Below, piece by piece: positions 51,361 to 60,334 of a stretch of DNA of 64,000 nt (positions are counted from its first letter, which is position 1; each line of letters begins with the position of its first letter). The stretch spans positions 1-64,000 of the forward strand of contig NZ_DASYTH010000362.1 of NCBI RefSeq assembly GCF_036002505.1. Reading direction: 5' to 3'. The notes under the pieces were generated by a model. That model had not been told where the DNA came from. It saw only the letters and a program-made list of their open reading frames with translations, and did not search any database. Position numbers and translations under genes: made by a program. The DNA comes from DASYTH01 sp036002505. GTDB lineage: Bacteria; Actinomycetota; Actinomycetes; Mycobacteriales; Pseudonocardiaceae.

Positions 51361-52257
51361 ATGAGGTCCATGACACGGAGAAGGCGGCGAACCCTGCACA
51401 TCGCCGCCATCGGGCTGCCAATGCTGATCATGGCGGCCCTGACGTTCGCATTCGTCTCCCCCGCACAAGCGCGCCCGGACGCCGGCGGCACCGACGTCGC
51501 CGGTGGCGACCAGACCGCGGTGAGCGGCGACGTCGATCAGTACGTGCGGATGTACGACCACCCCATGGGTTCGCAGATCCGGCTGCACGAAGGTACCGCG
51601 GACGAGCCCAAGGCCGGCCTCGACGACGTGGTCATCCAGGCTTCGGTGGCCGGCATCGACGTCAGCGGCTGGCAGGGCAATGTGGACTGGCCCGCCCAGT
51701 GGAACGCCGGCAAGCGGTTCGTCTGGGTCAAGGCCACGGAGAACACCAACTACACGAACCCGTACTTCGCCCAGCAGTACAACGGTTCGTACAACCAGGG
51801 CTTCATCCGCGGCGCGTACCACTTCGCCACCCCCAACACCTCCAGCGGCGCCGCGCAGGCCGACTGGTTCAGCAACCACGGCGGCGGCTGGTCGGCCGAC
51901 GGCAGGACCCTGCCCGGCGCCCTCGACATGGAGTACAACCCTTACGGCGCAACGTGTTACGGGCTGTCCAAGGCATCCATGACGCAGTGGATCCTGGATT
52001 TCAGCAACCGCTACAAGGCGCGCTGGAACAAGTTCCCGGCGATCTACACCTCGACCAGCTGGTGGAGCCAGTGCGTCAGCGGTGACTTCAGCAGCACCAA
52101 CCCGCTGTGGGTGGCCCGGTACGCCTCCACGGTCGGCACCCTGCCGTGCTGCTGGGGCTTCTACACGGTGTGGCAGTACAGCTCCTCACCGATCGACCAG
52201 AACACCTTCAACGGCGCCTACACCCAGCTGCAGGCGATCGCCACCAACCACGACTGA
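51361..52257 (+). CDS. Secreted GH25 lysozyme (muramidase)
   Basis: 298 residues with a signal peptide (MRSMTRRRRRTLHIAAIG...ARPD, about 1-36), a spacer, then a GH25 domain: GIDVSGWQGNVDW, VWVKATENTNYTNPYF, the catalytic Asp/Glu pair in ALDMEY, and VWQYSS at the end. It cleaves the glycan chain of peptidoglycan. ATG at 51361 is chosen. An upstream dre-type palindrome suggests DasR control. Confidence 0.93.
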   Translation: MRSMTRRRRRTLHIAAIGLPMLIMAALTFAFVSPAQARPDAGGTDVAGGDQTAVSGDVDQYVRMYDHPMGSQIRLHEGTADEPKAGLDDVVIQASVAGIDVSGWQGNVDWPAQWNAGKRFVWVKATENTNYTNPYFAQQYNGSYNQGFIRGAYHFATPNTSSGAAQADWFSNHGGGWSADGRTLPGALDMEYNPYGATCYGLSKASMTQWILDFSNRYKARWNKFPAIYTSTSWWSQCVSGDFSSTNPLWVARYASTVGTLPCCWGFYTVWQYSSSPIDQNTFNGAYTQLQAIATNHD

Positions 52258-52263
52258 TTTTTC

Positions 52264-52292
52264 ACTGGCGCTACGCCATCGAGCCAAAATAA
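52264..52292 (+). repeat. Dispersed intergenic repeat, copy 3 (ACTGGCGCT family)
   Basis: ACTGGCGCTACGCCATCGAG then CCAAAATAA, directly after the lysozyme stop; hairpin core TGGCG-CTA-CGCCA. See copies at 1076 and 41292. Confidence 0.72.
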
Positions 52293-52324
52293 GACACAGT
52301 GGGAGCGCACGGCGGCCATCCGCG

Positions 52325-53407
52325 ATGATGTCCGCCGTGCGCCTCCGCCGAGTCCTGTCCGGGTTCTGGCTCGTCGTCCTGCTCGCGGCCGGCGCCCTCG
52401 CGCTGGTGACGTGGTGGCTGCTGGCCGGCGGGATCAGCCGGGACGAGGCGCTGAAGACCGGTGGCCTGGCAGCCGGTGCGTTCGTGGCGCTGTACGCGTT
52501 GTGGCTCAACGACCGGCGCCGGCGCACCGAGGAGGAGCGCCGGGAGATCGAGCGCAACCTGTACGCGGTGCAGGTGGACCGGACCGAGATCGACCGGGCA
52601 CGGGCCCTGGACGAGCGGTTCGCCCGTGCGGTCGAGCTGCTCGGCAACGAGGCCGACCAGGTCCGGGTCGGCGCCATGCACGCGCTGGCCGGGCTCGCCA
52701 GCCACCCCGCCTTCACGCAGACCGTGCTCGACGTGCTGTGCTCCTACTTACGCAGGCCGTTCGACCACCCCCGGTATGCCGAGGTCCGGGGTGACGAATG
52801 GGCCGGCGACGAGAACGAGGCCGACCGCGAGCAGCAGGTGCGCCGGACCGCCCAGCAGCTGATCACCGATCTGCTTCCGTCGGCGTCGACCCCGGACGCT
52901 CCGCATTACAACCTCGACCTGCACGCGGCGACGCTGGAGTACTTCGACATCGCCGGCAAGGTGATCGGGGAGCTGCGCGCGCGGCAGACGAACCTCTACG
53001 AGGCGAACACCCTTCGCGGCACCCAGGTGCACGGCCCGGCCTGGTTCACCGCCACACGCTGCTGGGGGCGGCTGCGGCTACCCGGCGCCGACTTCCACCA
53101 GCAGGCCTGGTTCAGCCGGTGCCAGGCCCGGGGTGAGGTCAGCTTCGAGCGCGTTCAGTTCCACGGCGAGACGAAGTTCGCCAGGTCCGACTTCGGCGGC
53201 CCGGTGTCGTTCCAGGACGCTGCGTTCGTGCACCCGGTCGACTTCAGCAACGTCCGCTTCCAGAACAAGGTCGACCTGCGGGTGTCCGGCGGGGCGGTCG
53301 CGAACACGTACGGCATGAAGGTCTCGCTCGAGCACGAGGTCGCGCTGCCCGAGGGGTGGGTGCTCGACAAGACGCACGGGCCGGCGTTCGGGCTGGTGAG
53401 GGCGTGA
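52325..53407 (+). CDS. Membrane protein with pentapeptide-like repeats
   Basis: 360 residues: two N-terminal membrane segments (about 10-32 and 44-58), a charged coiled region (NDRRRRTEEERREIERNLYAVQV), a helical part with LLGNEADQVRVGAMHALAGLA, then a beta-helical end with repeats such as ADFHQQAWFSRC, VQFHGETKFARSDFGG and VSFQDAAF. It resembles actinobacterial pentapeptide-repeat proteins of unknown role. Confidence 0.75.
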   Translation: MMSAVRLRRVLSGFWLVVLLAAGALALVTWWLLAGGISRDEALKTGGLAAGAFVALYALWLNDRRRRTEEERREIERNLYAVQVDRTEIDRARALDERFARAVELLGNEADQVRVGAMHALAGLASHPAFTQTVLDVLCSYLRRPFDHPRYAEVRGDEWAGDENEADREQQVRRTAQQLITDLLPSASTPDAPHYNLDLHAATLEYFDIAGKVIGELRARQTNLYEANTLRGTQVHGPAWFTATRCWGRLRLPGADFHQQAWFSRCQARGEVSFERVQFHGETKFARSDFGGPVSFQDAAFVHPVDFSNVRFQNKVDLRVSGGAVANTYGMKVSLEHEVALPEGWVLDKTHGPAFGLVRA

Positions 53408-53492
53408 CCCCTGGGGGTACGTAGCGGCTCCGTAGGACTTACGTAGCTGCCACGGATGTGTCCGGTGAGCGGGCGAGGCGAAGATTCATTCC

Positions 53493-54191
53493 GTGCTCGA
53501 TCACCGAGTCAAGCTCAGCAACCGGCCACCGGCTCCCCGGCCGGGTCTGGCTGAGCTGACCGTGGTGGTGGCCGACGACCACCCCGGGGTCGTCGGCCAC
53601 CTTCGCGGCCTGCTCTCCGGGGTCCCGGGCATCACCGTGGTCGCCGAGGCCGCGAACGGGCGCGAGGCCGTCGAGTTCGCCCTGCGGCACAACCCGGACG
53701 TGCTGGTGCTGGACCTGCGGCTCTCCGAGGTCAGCGGGATCCAGGCGATCCGCGAGGTGCTCCGGTCGGCGCCGAACATGGCCGTGCTGGTGTTCACCGC
53801 CTGCGAGGACGACGAGTCCGTGCTCACCGCGATGCGGGCCGGCGTCCGCGGCTACATCCTCAAGTGCGCCTCGGACACCGACATCGTCCGCGCGGTCCGC
53901 GGGGTCGCCGCCGGTGAGGCCATCTTCGGCCAGAACATCGCCGCCCGGGTCCTCGACCTGCTCGCCAACCCGCGCACCGCCGCAGACGCGCCCCCGGCGA
54001 CGCTGACCACGCGGGAACGCCAGCTTCTCGACCTCCTCGCCGCCGGCCACGGCAACGCCGCCATCGCCGCCCGGCTGCAGCTGGCGCCGAAGACCGTCAG
54101 CAACCTCATCTCCGCCCTGATCGCCAAGCTCGGCGTCACCGACCGCAAAGCCGCCATCCGGCACATCCGCACCGTCGAAAACTGCCGCTGA
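53493..54191 (+). CDS. Orphan NarL/LuxR-type response regulator
   Basis: 232 residues: receiver with acidic pocket (VADDHPG), phospho-acceptor Asp in VLVLDLRLSE, Thr in LVFTACED and Lys in YILKCAS; then a LuxR HTH (LTTRERQLLDLLAAGHGNAAIAARL). No sensor kinase gene is next to it. GTG start at 53493. Confidence 0.92.
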   Translation: MLDHRVKLSNRPPAPRPGLAELTVVVADDHPGVVGHLRGLLSGVPGITVVAEAANGREAVEFALRHNPDVLVLDLRLSEVSGIQAIREVLRSAPNMAVLVFTACEDDESVLTAMRAGVRGYILKCASDTDIVRAVRGVAAGEAIFGQNIAARVLDLLANPRTAADAPPATLTTRERQLLDLLAAGHGNAAIAARLQLAPKTVSNLISALIAKLGVTDRKAAIRHIRTVENCR

Positions 54192-54241
54192 TCCGACTTC
54201 TGGCGGATGTTCGGGTGCGGCGATGATCGTAGGTTGGGGAT

Positions 54242-55744
54242 ATGCGAGGGGTAGCAATTCTTGCCATTTCTGTTATTGCTGGTGGTGTGCTCGCAGCCGG
54301 GCCGGCTGGTGCGGAGCGGGCGGATTCGCTTGTGTGGGGCCAATGTCCGGATCTGGGGGTGCCGGCGCCGGGTTTGCAGTGTGCGAACATCGAGGTGCCG
54401 CTGGACTACCGGAATCCGCATGGGAAAACGATTCAGGTTGCGGTTTCCCGGGTGTTGACCGCGAATCCGGCGCGGCGGCGCGGGGTGCTGCTGATCAACC
54501 CGGGTGGGCCGGGTGGGGCCGGGCTCGCGATAGCCAGCCAGGTGGCGCAGATCTTCCCGGCGAGCGTGCTGGAGGAGTACGACCTGATCGGGTTCGACCC
54601 GCGGGGCGTGGAGTTGAGCACGCCGGTGACGTGTGGGCTGCCGCCGGAGCTGCAGGTGACGAACGTTCCGCCGTATGCGCGGGACGCGGCGGATGTGGCG
54701 CGGCAGGCTGGCGTGGCGCGGGACGTGGCGGCGCGGTGCGGGAGCTCGGCGACCGCGGACATCCTGCCGTTCGTCAACACCGCGAACACCGCGCGGGACA
54801 TGGACCGGATCCGGGCGGCGCTGGGTGAGCGGCGGATCTCGTACTGGGGCGTGTCCTATGGCACGTACCTGGGGGCGGTGTACTCGACGCTGTTCCCGGA
54901 GCGGACCGACCGGATCGTGCTGGACAGTGCGACCGGCACGCACGGCCTCGATGTGAACGCGTCCCGGTTGTTCGGGCTCGGGATGCAGATCAGGTTCCCG
55001 GACTTCGCCGCCTGGCTCGCGGCGCGCAACGACACCTACGGGCTCGGCGGCACACCGGAGCAGATCACCGCGAAGTTCTTCGAGCTCGCCGCGCGGCTGG
55101 ACCAGACGCCGGTGTCGGGCGTCGACGGATCGCTGTTCCGGCTGGTCACGTTCGACCGGCTCTACTTCGACGTGCGGTTCCCCGAGCTGGCCGGGATCTG
55201 GCAGGCGCTCGATGCCGCGCAGCCGCCCGCCGCCTCCGTGCTGGCCGGGCAGGACATCGAGAACGCCCTGGCCGCGCAGTTGTATGTGGCGTGCAACGAC
55301 AACGACTGGCCCGAGTCGGTGCGGACCTACCAGCGCAACGTGGCCGTCGACCGGGTCCGGTTCCCGATGCTCGGGGCGGCCGCGGCCAACATCTGGACCT
55401 GTGCGTTCTGGCCGGTGGAGCCGGTCGAGCCGGCGGTGCGGATCAGCGACCGCGGCCCGACCAACATCATGATCGTGGAGAACACCCGCGACCCGGCGAC
55501 GCCGCTGCCCGGTGCGCTGGAGATGCGGGCCGCGCTCGGGCACCGCGCCCGGATGGTCACGGTGGACCAGGGCGGGCACGGCGTGTACCGGTTGACCGCC
55601 AACGTCTGCGCCGACACGGCGGTGACGGCGTTCTTCGCGGACGGGCGGCTGCCGGCCCGGGATCTGTTCTGCCGCAGGGAAACGGGCACGGCCACGCTGG
55701 CCGGGCAGCGCGTTCCGGGCTGGCTCGACCAGATCGGCCCGTAG
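54242..55744 (+). CDS. Exported alpha/beta hydrolase (TAP/Slp-like peptidase)
   Basis: 500 residues with a signal peptide (about 1-24), an oxyanion segment LLINPGGPGGAG, the nucleophile motif GVSYGTYLGA, and the C-terminal TAP-like domain with catalytic Asp in NTRDPATPLPGA and His in QGGHGVYR. Likely a secreted tripeptidyl aminopeptidase or related exopeptidase. Confidence 0.9.
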   Translation: MRGVAILAISVIAGGVLAAGPAGAERADSLVWGQCPDLGVPAPGLQCANIEVPLDYRNPHGKTIQVAVSRVLTANPARRRGVLLINPGGPGGAGLAIASQVAQIFPASVLEEYDLIGFDPRGVELSTPVTCGLPPELQVTNVPPYARDAADVARQAGVARDVAARCGSSATADILPFVNTANTARDMDRIRAALGERRISYWGVSYGTYLGAVYSTLFPERTDRIVLDSATGTHGLDVNASRLFGLGMQIRFPDFAAWLAARNDTYGLGGTPEQITAKFFELAARLDQTPVSGVDGSLFRLVTFDRLYFDVRFPELAGIWQALDAAQPPAASVLAGQDIENALAAQLYVACNDNDWPESVRTYQRNVAVDRVRFPMLGAAAANIWTCAFWPVEPVEPAVRISDRGPTNIMIVENTRDPATPLPGALEMRAALGHRARMVTVDQGGHGVYRLTANVCADTAVTAFFADGRLPARDLFCRRETGTATLAGQRVPGWLDQIGP

Positions 55745-55746
55745 CC

Positions 55747-56352
55747 TCAGCTGCCGTCGCGGAGGTCGGACAGGCTTTTCGGCAAGTAGCCGATCTCCGC
55801 GAAGGTGGCCGTGCAGCCCTCGCCCAGCGGTGACTGCGCCAGGAAGCCCAGGCTGAGCTCCGCGGTGGCGTCCAGCGCGAAGTAGCGGACGAGCTCCCAG
55901 CGGGTGCCGTCGGTGGAGGCGTGGAAGGCGAGGGCGGAGCCGAGGCGCGAGATCCGGAGCCAGAGTGTCCGACCGTCCACAGTGAACGCATTGGCGTCGT
56001 CGGACATGCCACGGGTGACCACGGAGACCGCCATCGGCTTATCCTGGGGCGACCGTTCGAAGCAGAGCTTGGCCCAGTGCCGCTCGTCGTACCAGGCGAG
56101 CAGGACACCGGCGTCGTAGGTCTGTCCGAACTCGACGGTGACCCGGGCGGAGAGCTGGAAGTCGCCGTGCGGCGCGATGCCCAGCAGGCACGGCGCATTG
56201 AGCAGGGGCTCGGCGCCGCCGGGGTCGACGAACAGGTCGGTGCGGGCGGGGGCCGTGATGGTCAGCGCCGCACCGTCGGGGTGGGCCTCGGCGGGTGAAC
56301 CGGACCAGGACAGGGCGAAAGGTAAAGCGGGGTGGCGGACGACCGGGGACAT
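55747..56352 (-). CDS. DUF1349 (concanavalin-like) protein
   Basis: About 201 residues, a beta-sandwich with YDAGVLLAWYDERHWAKLCFERSP, FTVDGRTLWLRISR and WELVRYFALDATAELSLGFLAQSP, typical of DUF1349/regulation-of-enolase proteins. Function unknown; may bind a carbohydrate. ATG at 56352 or GTG at 56361. Converges with the hydrolase gene. Confidence 0.83.
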   Translation of the reverse strand: MSPVVRHPALPFALSWSGSPAEAHPDGAALTITAPARTDLFVDPGGAEPLLNAPCLLGIAPHGDFQLSARVTVEFGQTYDAGVLLAWYDERHWAKLCFERSPQDKPMAVSVVTRGMSDDANAFTVDGRTLWLRISRLGSALAFHASTDGTRWELVRYFALDATAELSLGFLAQSPLGEGCTATFAEIGYLPKSLSDLRDGS

Positions 56353-56392
56353 GCCCGCCACCCCAGTCCATGGGGCCTACCGGCGCAAGTCC

Positions 56393-57031
56393 TCAACCGC
56401 GCCGGCGGGTGCGGCGCAGGGCCAGCAGGAGGCCGCCGCCGAGCAGGATCAGGGCTCCGGCGCCGGTGAGCGGGGCGGTCGCCGAGAAGCCGGTGTCGGC
56501 CAGTTCGGCGCTGCTGACGACCGAGCCCTGGGCCGCGGGTGCCGAGCTGCTCGACGACGAGCCGCCGGCCGGGGCGGACGAGCTGCTGCTGCCCGACGAG
56601 CTGGACGGCGGGTTGGTCGGCGGCTTGGTCGAAGACGAGGTGTCCTTCTTGATGGCGCAGGCGAACCAGTGGCTGATCGTGGGGGTCTGGTCGCCGTTGT
56701 TGTACGGGGCGCGCAGGTCGGTGAGCGCGGTCGGCGGGTAGACGTTGTAGCCGTCGCCGCCCTTGACGACGGTGCCGGTCAGCTCGTAACCCGCCGGGAC
56801 GGTGACGTCGATGTACTGCACCGTGAGGTCCTTGCCCTGGTCGATGATCGCCCCGGCCAGGTTCGCCTCCGCGCACGTGGAGACATTGCCCGCGTAGGAC
56901 GTCGCGCGGTTGTCGCCCGACGCGGGCGGGTCCTTGGGCGGAGGCGTGGCCGAGGCGGGTAACGCGATGGCGACCGCGAGAACGCCCGCGGCAAGGGTGG
57001 TGCTGACGGCGACGCCGATCCGGCGGGTCAT
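56393..57031 (-). CDS. Sortase-anchored surface protein (LADTG signal)
   Basis: 212 residues: signal peptide (about 1-28, ending PASA), a 110-residue extracellular domain with a Cys pair (STCAEA, WFACAI), a Ser/Pro-rich stalk, and LADTG followed by a hydrophobic helix and LRRTRRRG. This is the class E sortase pattern (LAXTG) of actinomycetes. It probably projects a small domain from the wall; function unknown. Confidence 0.87.
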   Translation of the reverse strand: MTRRIGVAVSTTLAAGVLAVAIALPASATPPPKDPPASGDNRATSYAGNVSTCAEANLAGAIIDQGKDLTVQYIDVTVPAGYELTGTVVKGGDGYNVYPPTALTDLRAPYNNGDQTPTISHWFACAIKKDTSSSTKPPTNPPSSSSGSSSSSAPAGGSSSSSSAPAAQGSVVSSAELADTGFSATAPLTGAGALILLGGGLLLALRRTRRRG

Positions 57032-57134
57032 GCGGTGGCTCCAAAGTGGTCAGTGCGGACAGCTATGCACATCAAAACGCACGCGCAGGCAAGAAGATGC
57101 GCGTCGTTACCACTTTGAATCCGAACCCAGGACT

Positions 57135-58250
57135 TTAGCCCCAGACCTCTCGCGCCGTCTCGACAATCAGTGTGAGCTTCGCCACTTCCTCGTCATAGGT
57201 GAGGGCGTTGCCTTCCACAGTGGACGAGAAGCCGCACTGCGGGGACAGGCAGATCTGGTCCAGTGGCACGTATTTCGACGCCTCGTCGATGCGGCGCTTG
57301 AGGTCGTCCTTCGTCTCCAAAGCGCCGCGTTTCGTGGTGACCAGTCCGAGCACCACCATCTTGCCGGGCGGCACGAACCGCAGCGGGGCGAAACCGCCGG
57401 AGCGCGCGTCGTCGTACTCGAGGAAGAAACCGTCCACGGCGAGCTCGGAGAACAGCGCCTCGGCCACGAAGTCGTAGCCGCCCTCGGCCACCCAGGAGGA
57501 CTGGAAGTTGCCGCGGCACATGTGCGTGGTCACGGTCAGCCCGGCCGGTTTGTTCGCCAGCGCCACGTTGATCTGCTTGATGTAGCGCAGATGCTGGTGC
57601 TCGGCGTCGTCACCGCGGGCGGTCAGCTCGGCCCGCTGCGCCGGGTCGTTGAGGTAGGCCAGGCTCGTGTCGTCGAGCTGCAGGTAGCTGCAGCCGAGCG
57701 CGGCGACCCCGGCGATCTGCTGGGCGTAGGCCGCGGAGAGGTCCGCCCAGAACTCCTCGACGTCGGGATAGACGGCGGAATCGATGGACGCCGGGCCGCC
57801 CCGGTAGTGGACCATGCTCGGCGACGGGATGGTCAGCTTCGGCGTGACGCCCGGACCGACCACCGACTTCAGGTACGTGAAATGGTCGCCGAAAATGGTC
57901 TCCGGCACCGTGATCCGACCGTCCACATGCAACGCGGCGGTGGTGAACTCGAGGTCGCCGTTGGCGTTGCGGAAGTGCACCTGCATCTTGTCGTCGCCCG
58001 GGTTGACACCGCCGAGGCGGTAGATGAAGTCCATGTGCCAGGTGGCGCGGCGGAACTCCCCGTCGGTGGCCGACTGCAGCCCGACGTCCCGCTGCATGGC
58101 GACCACGTCCACGATCGCCTTGTCCTCCACGGCTTTCAGCTCCTCGGCGGAGATCCGCCCGGCGGCGTGGTCGGCGCGGGCGGCGTGCAGGTCCGGCGGG
58201 CGCAGCAGGCTGCCCACGTGGTCGGCCCGGAACGGTGGCGTCTGGCGCAT
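57135..58250 (-). CDS. MetE C-terminal-like methyltransferase family protein
   Basis: 371 residues of the cobalamin-independent methionine synthase fold (YxjG/YxjH type), with zinc-ligand candidates in THMCRGN and CLSPQCGFSS and the start FRADHVGSLLRP. These short MetE relatives may methylate homocysteine or transfer other alkyl groups. It lies 3 bases after pobA in an aromatic-acid operon, so a role in that pathway is possible but unproven. Confidence 0.85.
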   Translation of the reverse strand: MRQTPPFRADHVGSLLRPPDLHAARADHAAGRISAEELKAVEDKAIVDVVAMQRDVGLQSATDGEFRRATWHMDFIYRLGGVNPGDDKMQVHFRNANGDLEFTTAALHVDGRITVPETIFGDHFTYLKSVVGPGVTPKLTIPSPSMVHYRGGPASIDSAVYPDVEEFWADLSAAYAQQIAGVAALGCSYLQLDDTSLAYLNDPAQRAELTARGDDAEHQHLRYIKQINVALANKPAGLTVTTHMCRGNFQSSWVAEGGYDFVAEALFSELAVDGFFLEYDDARSGGFAPLRFVPPGKMVVLGLVTTKRGALETKDDLKRRIDEASKYVPLDQICLSPQCGFSSTVEGNALTYDEEVAKLTLIVETAREVWG

Positions 58251-58253
58251 CAG

Positions 58254-59432
58254 TCAGTCTCCTTTGGACAGTGGAAGTCCGACGTACATCTCGGCGAACG
58301 AGGTGGCGGCCGCGGACGAGGTGGTCAGGTAGCGGAGCTGGGAGAGCTGGAGCGCCCGGGTGAACGGGTCGGACCCAGGGATCCGGTGCAGCGTCGTGGT
58401 CATCCACCAGGAGAAATGCTGCACCCGCCAGACCCGGCGCAGGCAGGTGGCCGAGTAGGCGTCGAGGCCGGTCTCGCTCCCGGTGCGGTACCACTCGCCG
58501 ATGGCCGCGGCCAGCACGGACACGTCGGCCACCGCGAGGTTGAGGCCCTTGGCCCCGGTCGGCGGCACGATGTGCGCGGAGTCGCCGGCCAGGAACAGCT
58601 TTCCGTACCGCATCGGGTCGACCACGTGGCTGCGCAGCGCCGTGATGCCGCGGTCCAGGATCGGGCCGTCGGCCAGCTCGAACCCGTCCCGGCGGGCAAG
58701 GCGGGTGCGCAGCTCCGCCCAGATCCGGTCGTCCGGCCACTCCTCGAGCTTCTCCTCGAGGCCGACCTGGAGGTAGAGCCGGGTGATGTCCGGCGAGCGC
58801 ATGCTGTGCAGGGAGAAGCCGTCGTCGTGCGCGGAGTAGATCAGCTCCTCGGCGGACGGTGGCGCCTGCGCCAGGATGCCGAGCCAGGCGAACGGGTACT
58901 CCAGGTCGTACGCGGTGACCGCACCGTCCGGAATGGACAGCCGGCTGATGCCGTGGAAGCCGTCGCAGCCGGCGATCAGGTCGCAGTGCAGCTCCCCCGG
59001 TTGTCCATTGTGGACGAATTTGATCACCGGCGTGGAGCCCAGGTCCGCGAGGTCGGTGGCCGGGGCCTCGAACAGCAGCGGGCGGCCGGTGCCGAGGCGG
59101 GCCGCGACCAGGTCCTTGATCAGCTCGTGCTGGGCGTAGATGGTCAGCTCGCGCCCGGTCAGCTCGGTCATCGGGATGCGGTGCCCGACGCCGTCGAAGA
59201 GCAGCTCGAGGCCGTGGTGCACGAGGCGCTGGCGCAGCAGGCGGTCGGCCAGGCCCACCGACGCGAGCAGGTCGACGGTGCCCTGCTCGAGCAGGCCGGC
59301 GCGGACCCGTTTCTCGATGTACTCCCGGGTCTGGCGCTCCAGCACGACCGAGTCGATGCCGCGCAGGTGCAGCAGGTGGGCGAGCAGCAGCCCGGCCGGA
59401 CCGGCCCCGAGGATCCCGACCTGGGTGCGCAT
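58254..59432 (-). CDS. pobA: 4-hydroxybenzoate 3-monooxygenase PobA
   Basis: A 392-residue FAD enzyme that turns 4-hydroxybenzoate into protocatechuate. FAD motif GILGAGPAGLLLAHLL, the RxRAGLLE segment (REYIEKRVRAGLLEQGTVD), and GDSAHIVPPTGAKGLNLAVAD are clear. It overlaps the ABC ATPase gene by one base, suggesting that the transporter imports its substrate. Protocatechuate would feed the beta-ketoadipate pathway, whose pcaI gene lies 4 kb away. Confidence 0.95.
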   Translation of the reverse strand: MRTQVGILGAGPAGLLLAHLLHLRGIDSVVLERQTREYIEKRVRAGLLEQGTVDLLASVGLADRLLRQRLVHHGLELLFDGVGHRIPMTELTGRELTIYAQHELIKDLVAARLGTGRPLLFEAPATDLADLGSTPVIKFVHNGQPGELHCDLIAGCDGFHGISRLSIPDGAVTAYDLEYPFAWLGILAQAPPSAEELIYSAHDDGFSLHSMRSPDITRLYLQVGLEEKLEEWPDDRIWAELRTRLARRDGFELADGPILDRGITALRSHVVDPMRYGKLFLAGDSAHIVPPTGAKGLNLAVADVSVLAAAIGEWYRTGSETGLDAYSATCLRRVWRVQHFSWWMTTTLHRIPGSDPFTRALQLSQLRYLTTSSAAATSFAEMYVGLPLSKGD

Positions 59433-60334
59433 CAGATGCTCTCTGGTCGCTTCGGCTCGGCCGCAGAGAGGTGGCGCCCTTCCCTCGTGCGCTGCTCGGC
59501 GCTCGTTCCTCGCGCCTGCGCTGCTCCTCGGTCAGGACCCCACCGCGGCCTCGCCTCCGCTCCGGTCTTCTCCAGTTTGGCCTTCTGGATCTGGGCGTAG
59601 ACGTGGCCGCGCAGCTCGGCGAACCGCGGGCCGCCACGGGTGCCGAGCTGGTCGCGCCCGTCCGGCAGGTCGATCTCCAGGTCGTCGGCGACCCGCGTCG
59701 GAGCGGCGGACAGCATGATCACCCGCTGTCCCAGGTAGACGGCCTCGTCGATGTCGTGCGTGACGAACAGCATCGTCATCTCGAACCGCTGCCACACCGT
59801 GCGGATCAGGTCCTCCAGGTCCGCCCGGGTCTGCGCGTCCACCGCGGCGAACGGCTCGTCCATCAGCAGCACCTGCGGCTGGTAGGCGATCGCCCGGGCG
59901 ATGGCCACCCGCTGCTGCATGCCGCCGGAGAGCTGCCACGGGTACGCGGTGTGCGCGTCGGCCAGGCCCACCGCGTCCAGCGCCTCGTTCACCAGCTCGC
60001 GGCGTTTGGTTCGCGGCAGCCCGGCGGCGCGCAGCGGAAGTTCCACGTTGTCGACCACCCGCAGCCACGGGAACAGGCTCCGGCCGTACTCCTGGAACAC
60101 CACCGCCAGGCCGTCCGGCGGCCCCGCGACGGGTTTCCCGCCCACCGTGACCTGGCCGGCGGTCGGCGGCAGCAGGCCCGCGATGCAGCGCAGCAGCGTG
60201 GTCTTGCCACAGCCGGAGGGCCCGACGATGCAGACGAACCGGCCGGCCGGCACGGTGAACGTCAGGTCGCCGACCGCCTCCACCCGGCGGCCGTGACCGT
60301 CGTACACCTTGTGCAATCCCGTTACCGTGAGCAT
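59432..60334 (-). CDS. ABC transporter ATPase (aromatic-acid/taurine type)
   Basis: 300 residues: Walker A GPSGCGKTT, signature LSGGMQQR, Walker B LLMDEPFAAVD, and His switch in THDIDEAV, as in SsuB/TauB. After residue about 255 there is an unusual 45-residue tail (EARPRWGPDRGAAQARGTS...) rich in Arg that is not part of the family. It overlaps pobA by one base and the permease stop by one base. Confidence 0.92.
   Translation of the reverse strand: MLTVTGLHKVYDGHGRRVEAVGDLTFTVPAGRFVCIVGPSGCGKTTLLRCIAGLLPPTAGQVTVGGKPVAGPPDGLAVVFQEYGRSLFPWLRVVDNVELPLRAAGLPRTKRRELVNEALDAVGLADAHTAYPWQLSGGMQQRVAIARAIAYQPQVLLMDEPFAAVDAQTRADLEDLIRTVWQRFEMTMLFVTHDIDEAVYLGQRVIMLSAAPTRVADDLEIDLPDGRDQLGTRGGPRFAELRGHVYAQIQKAKLEKTGAEARPRWGPDRGAAQARGTSAEQRTREGRHLSAAEPKRPESI

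Noticed and set aside
56910..59600. An 896-codon plus-strand frame opposite the MetE-like and pobA genes
   Set aside because: The minus strand encodes two well-known families here; the plus frame has no recognisable domain.
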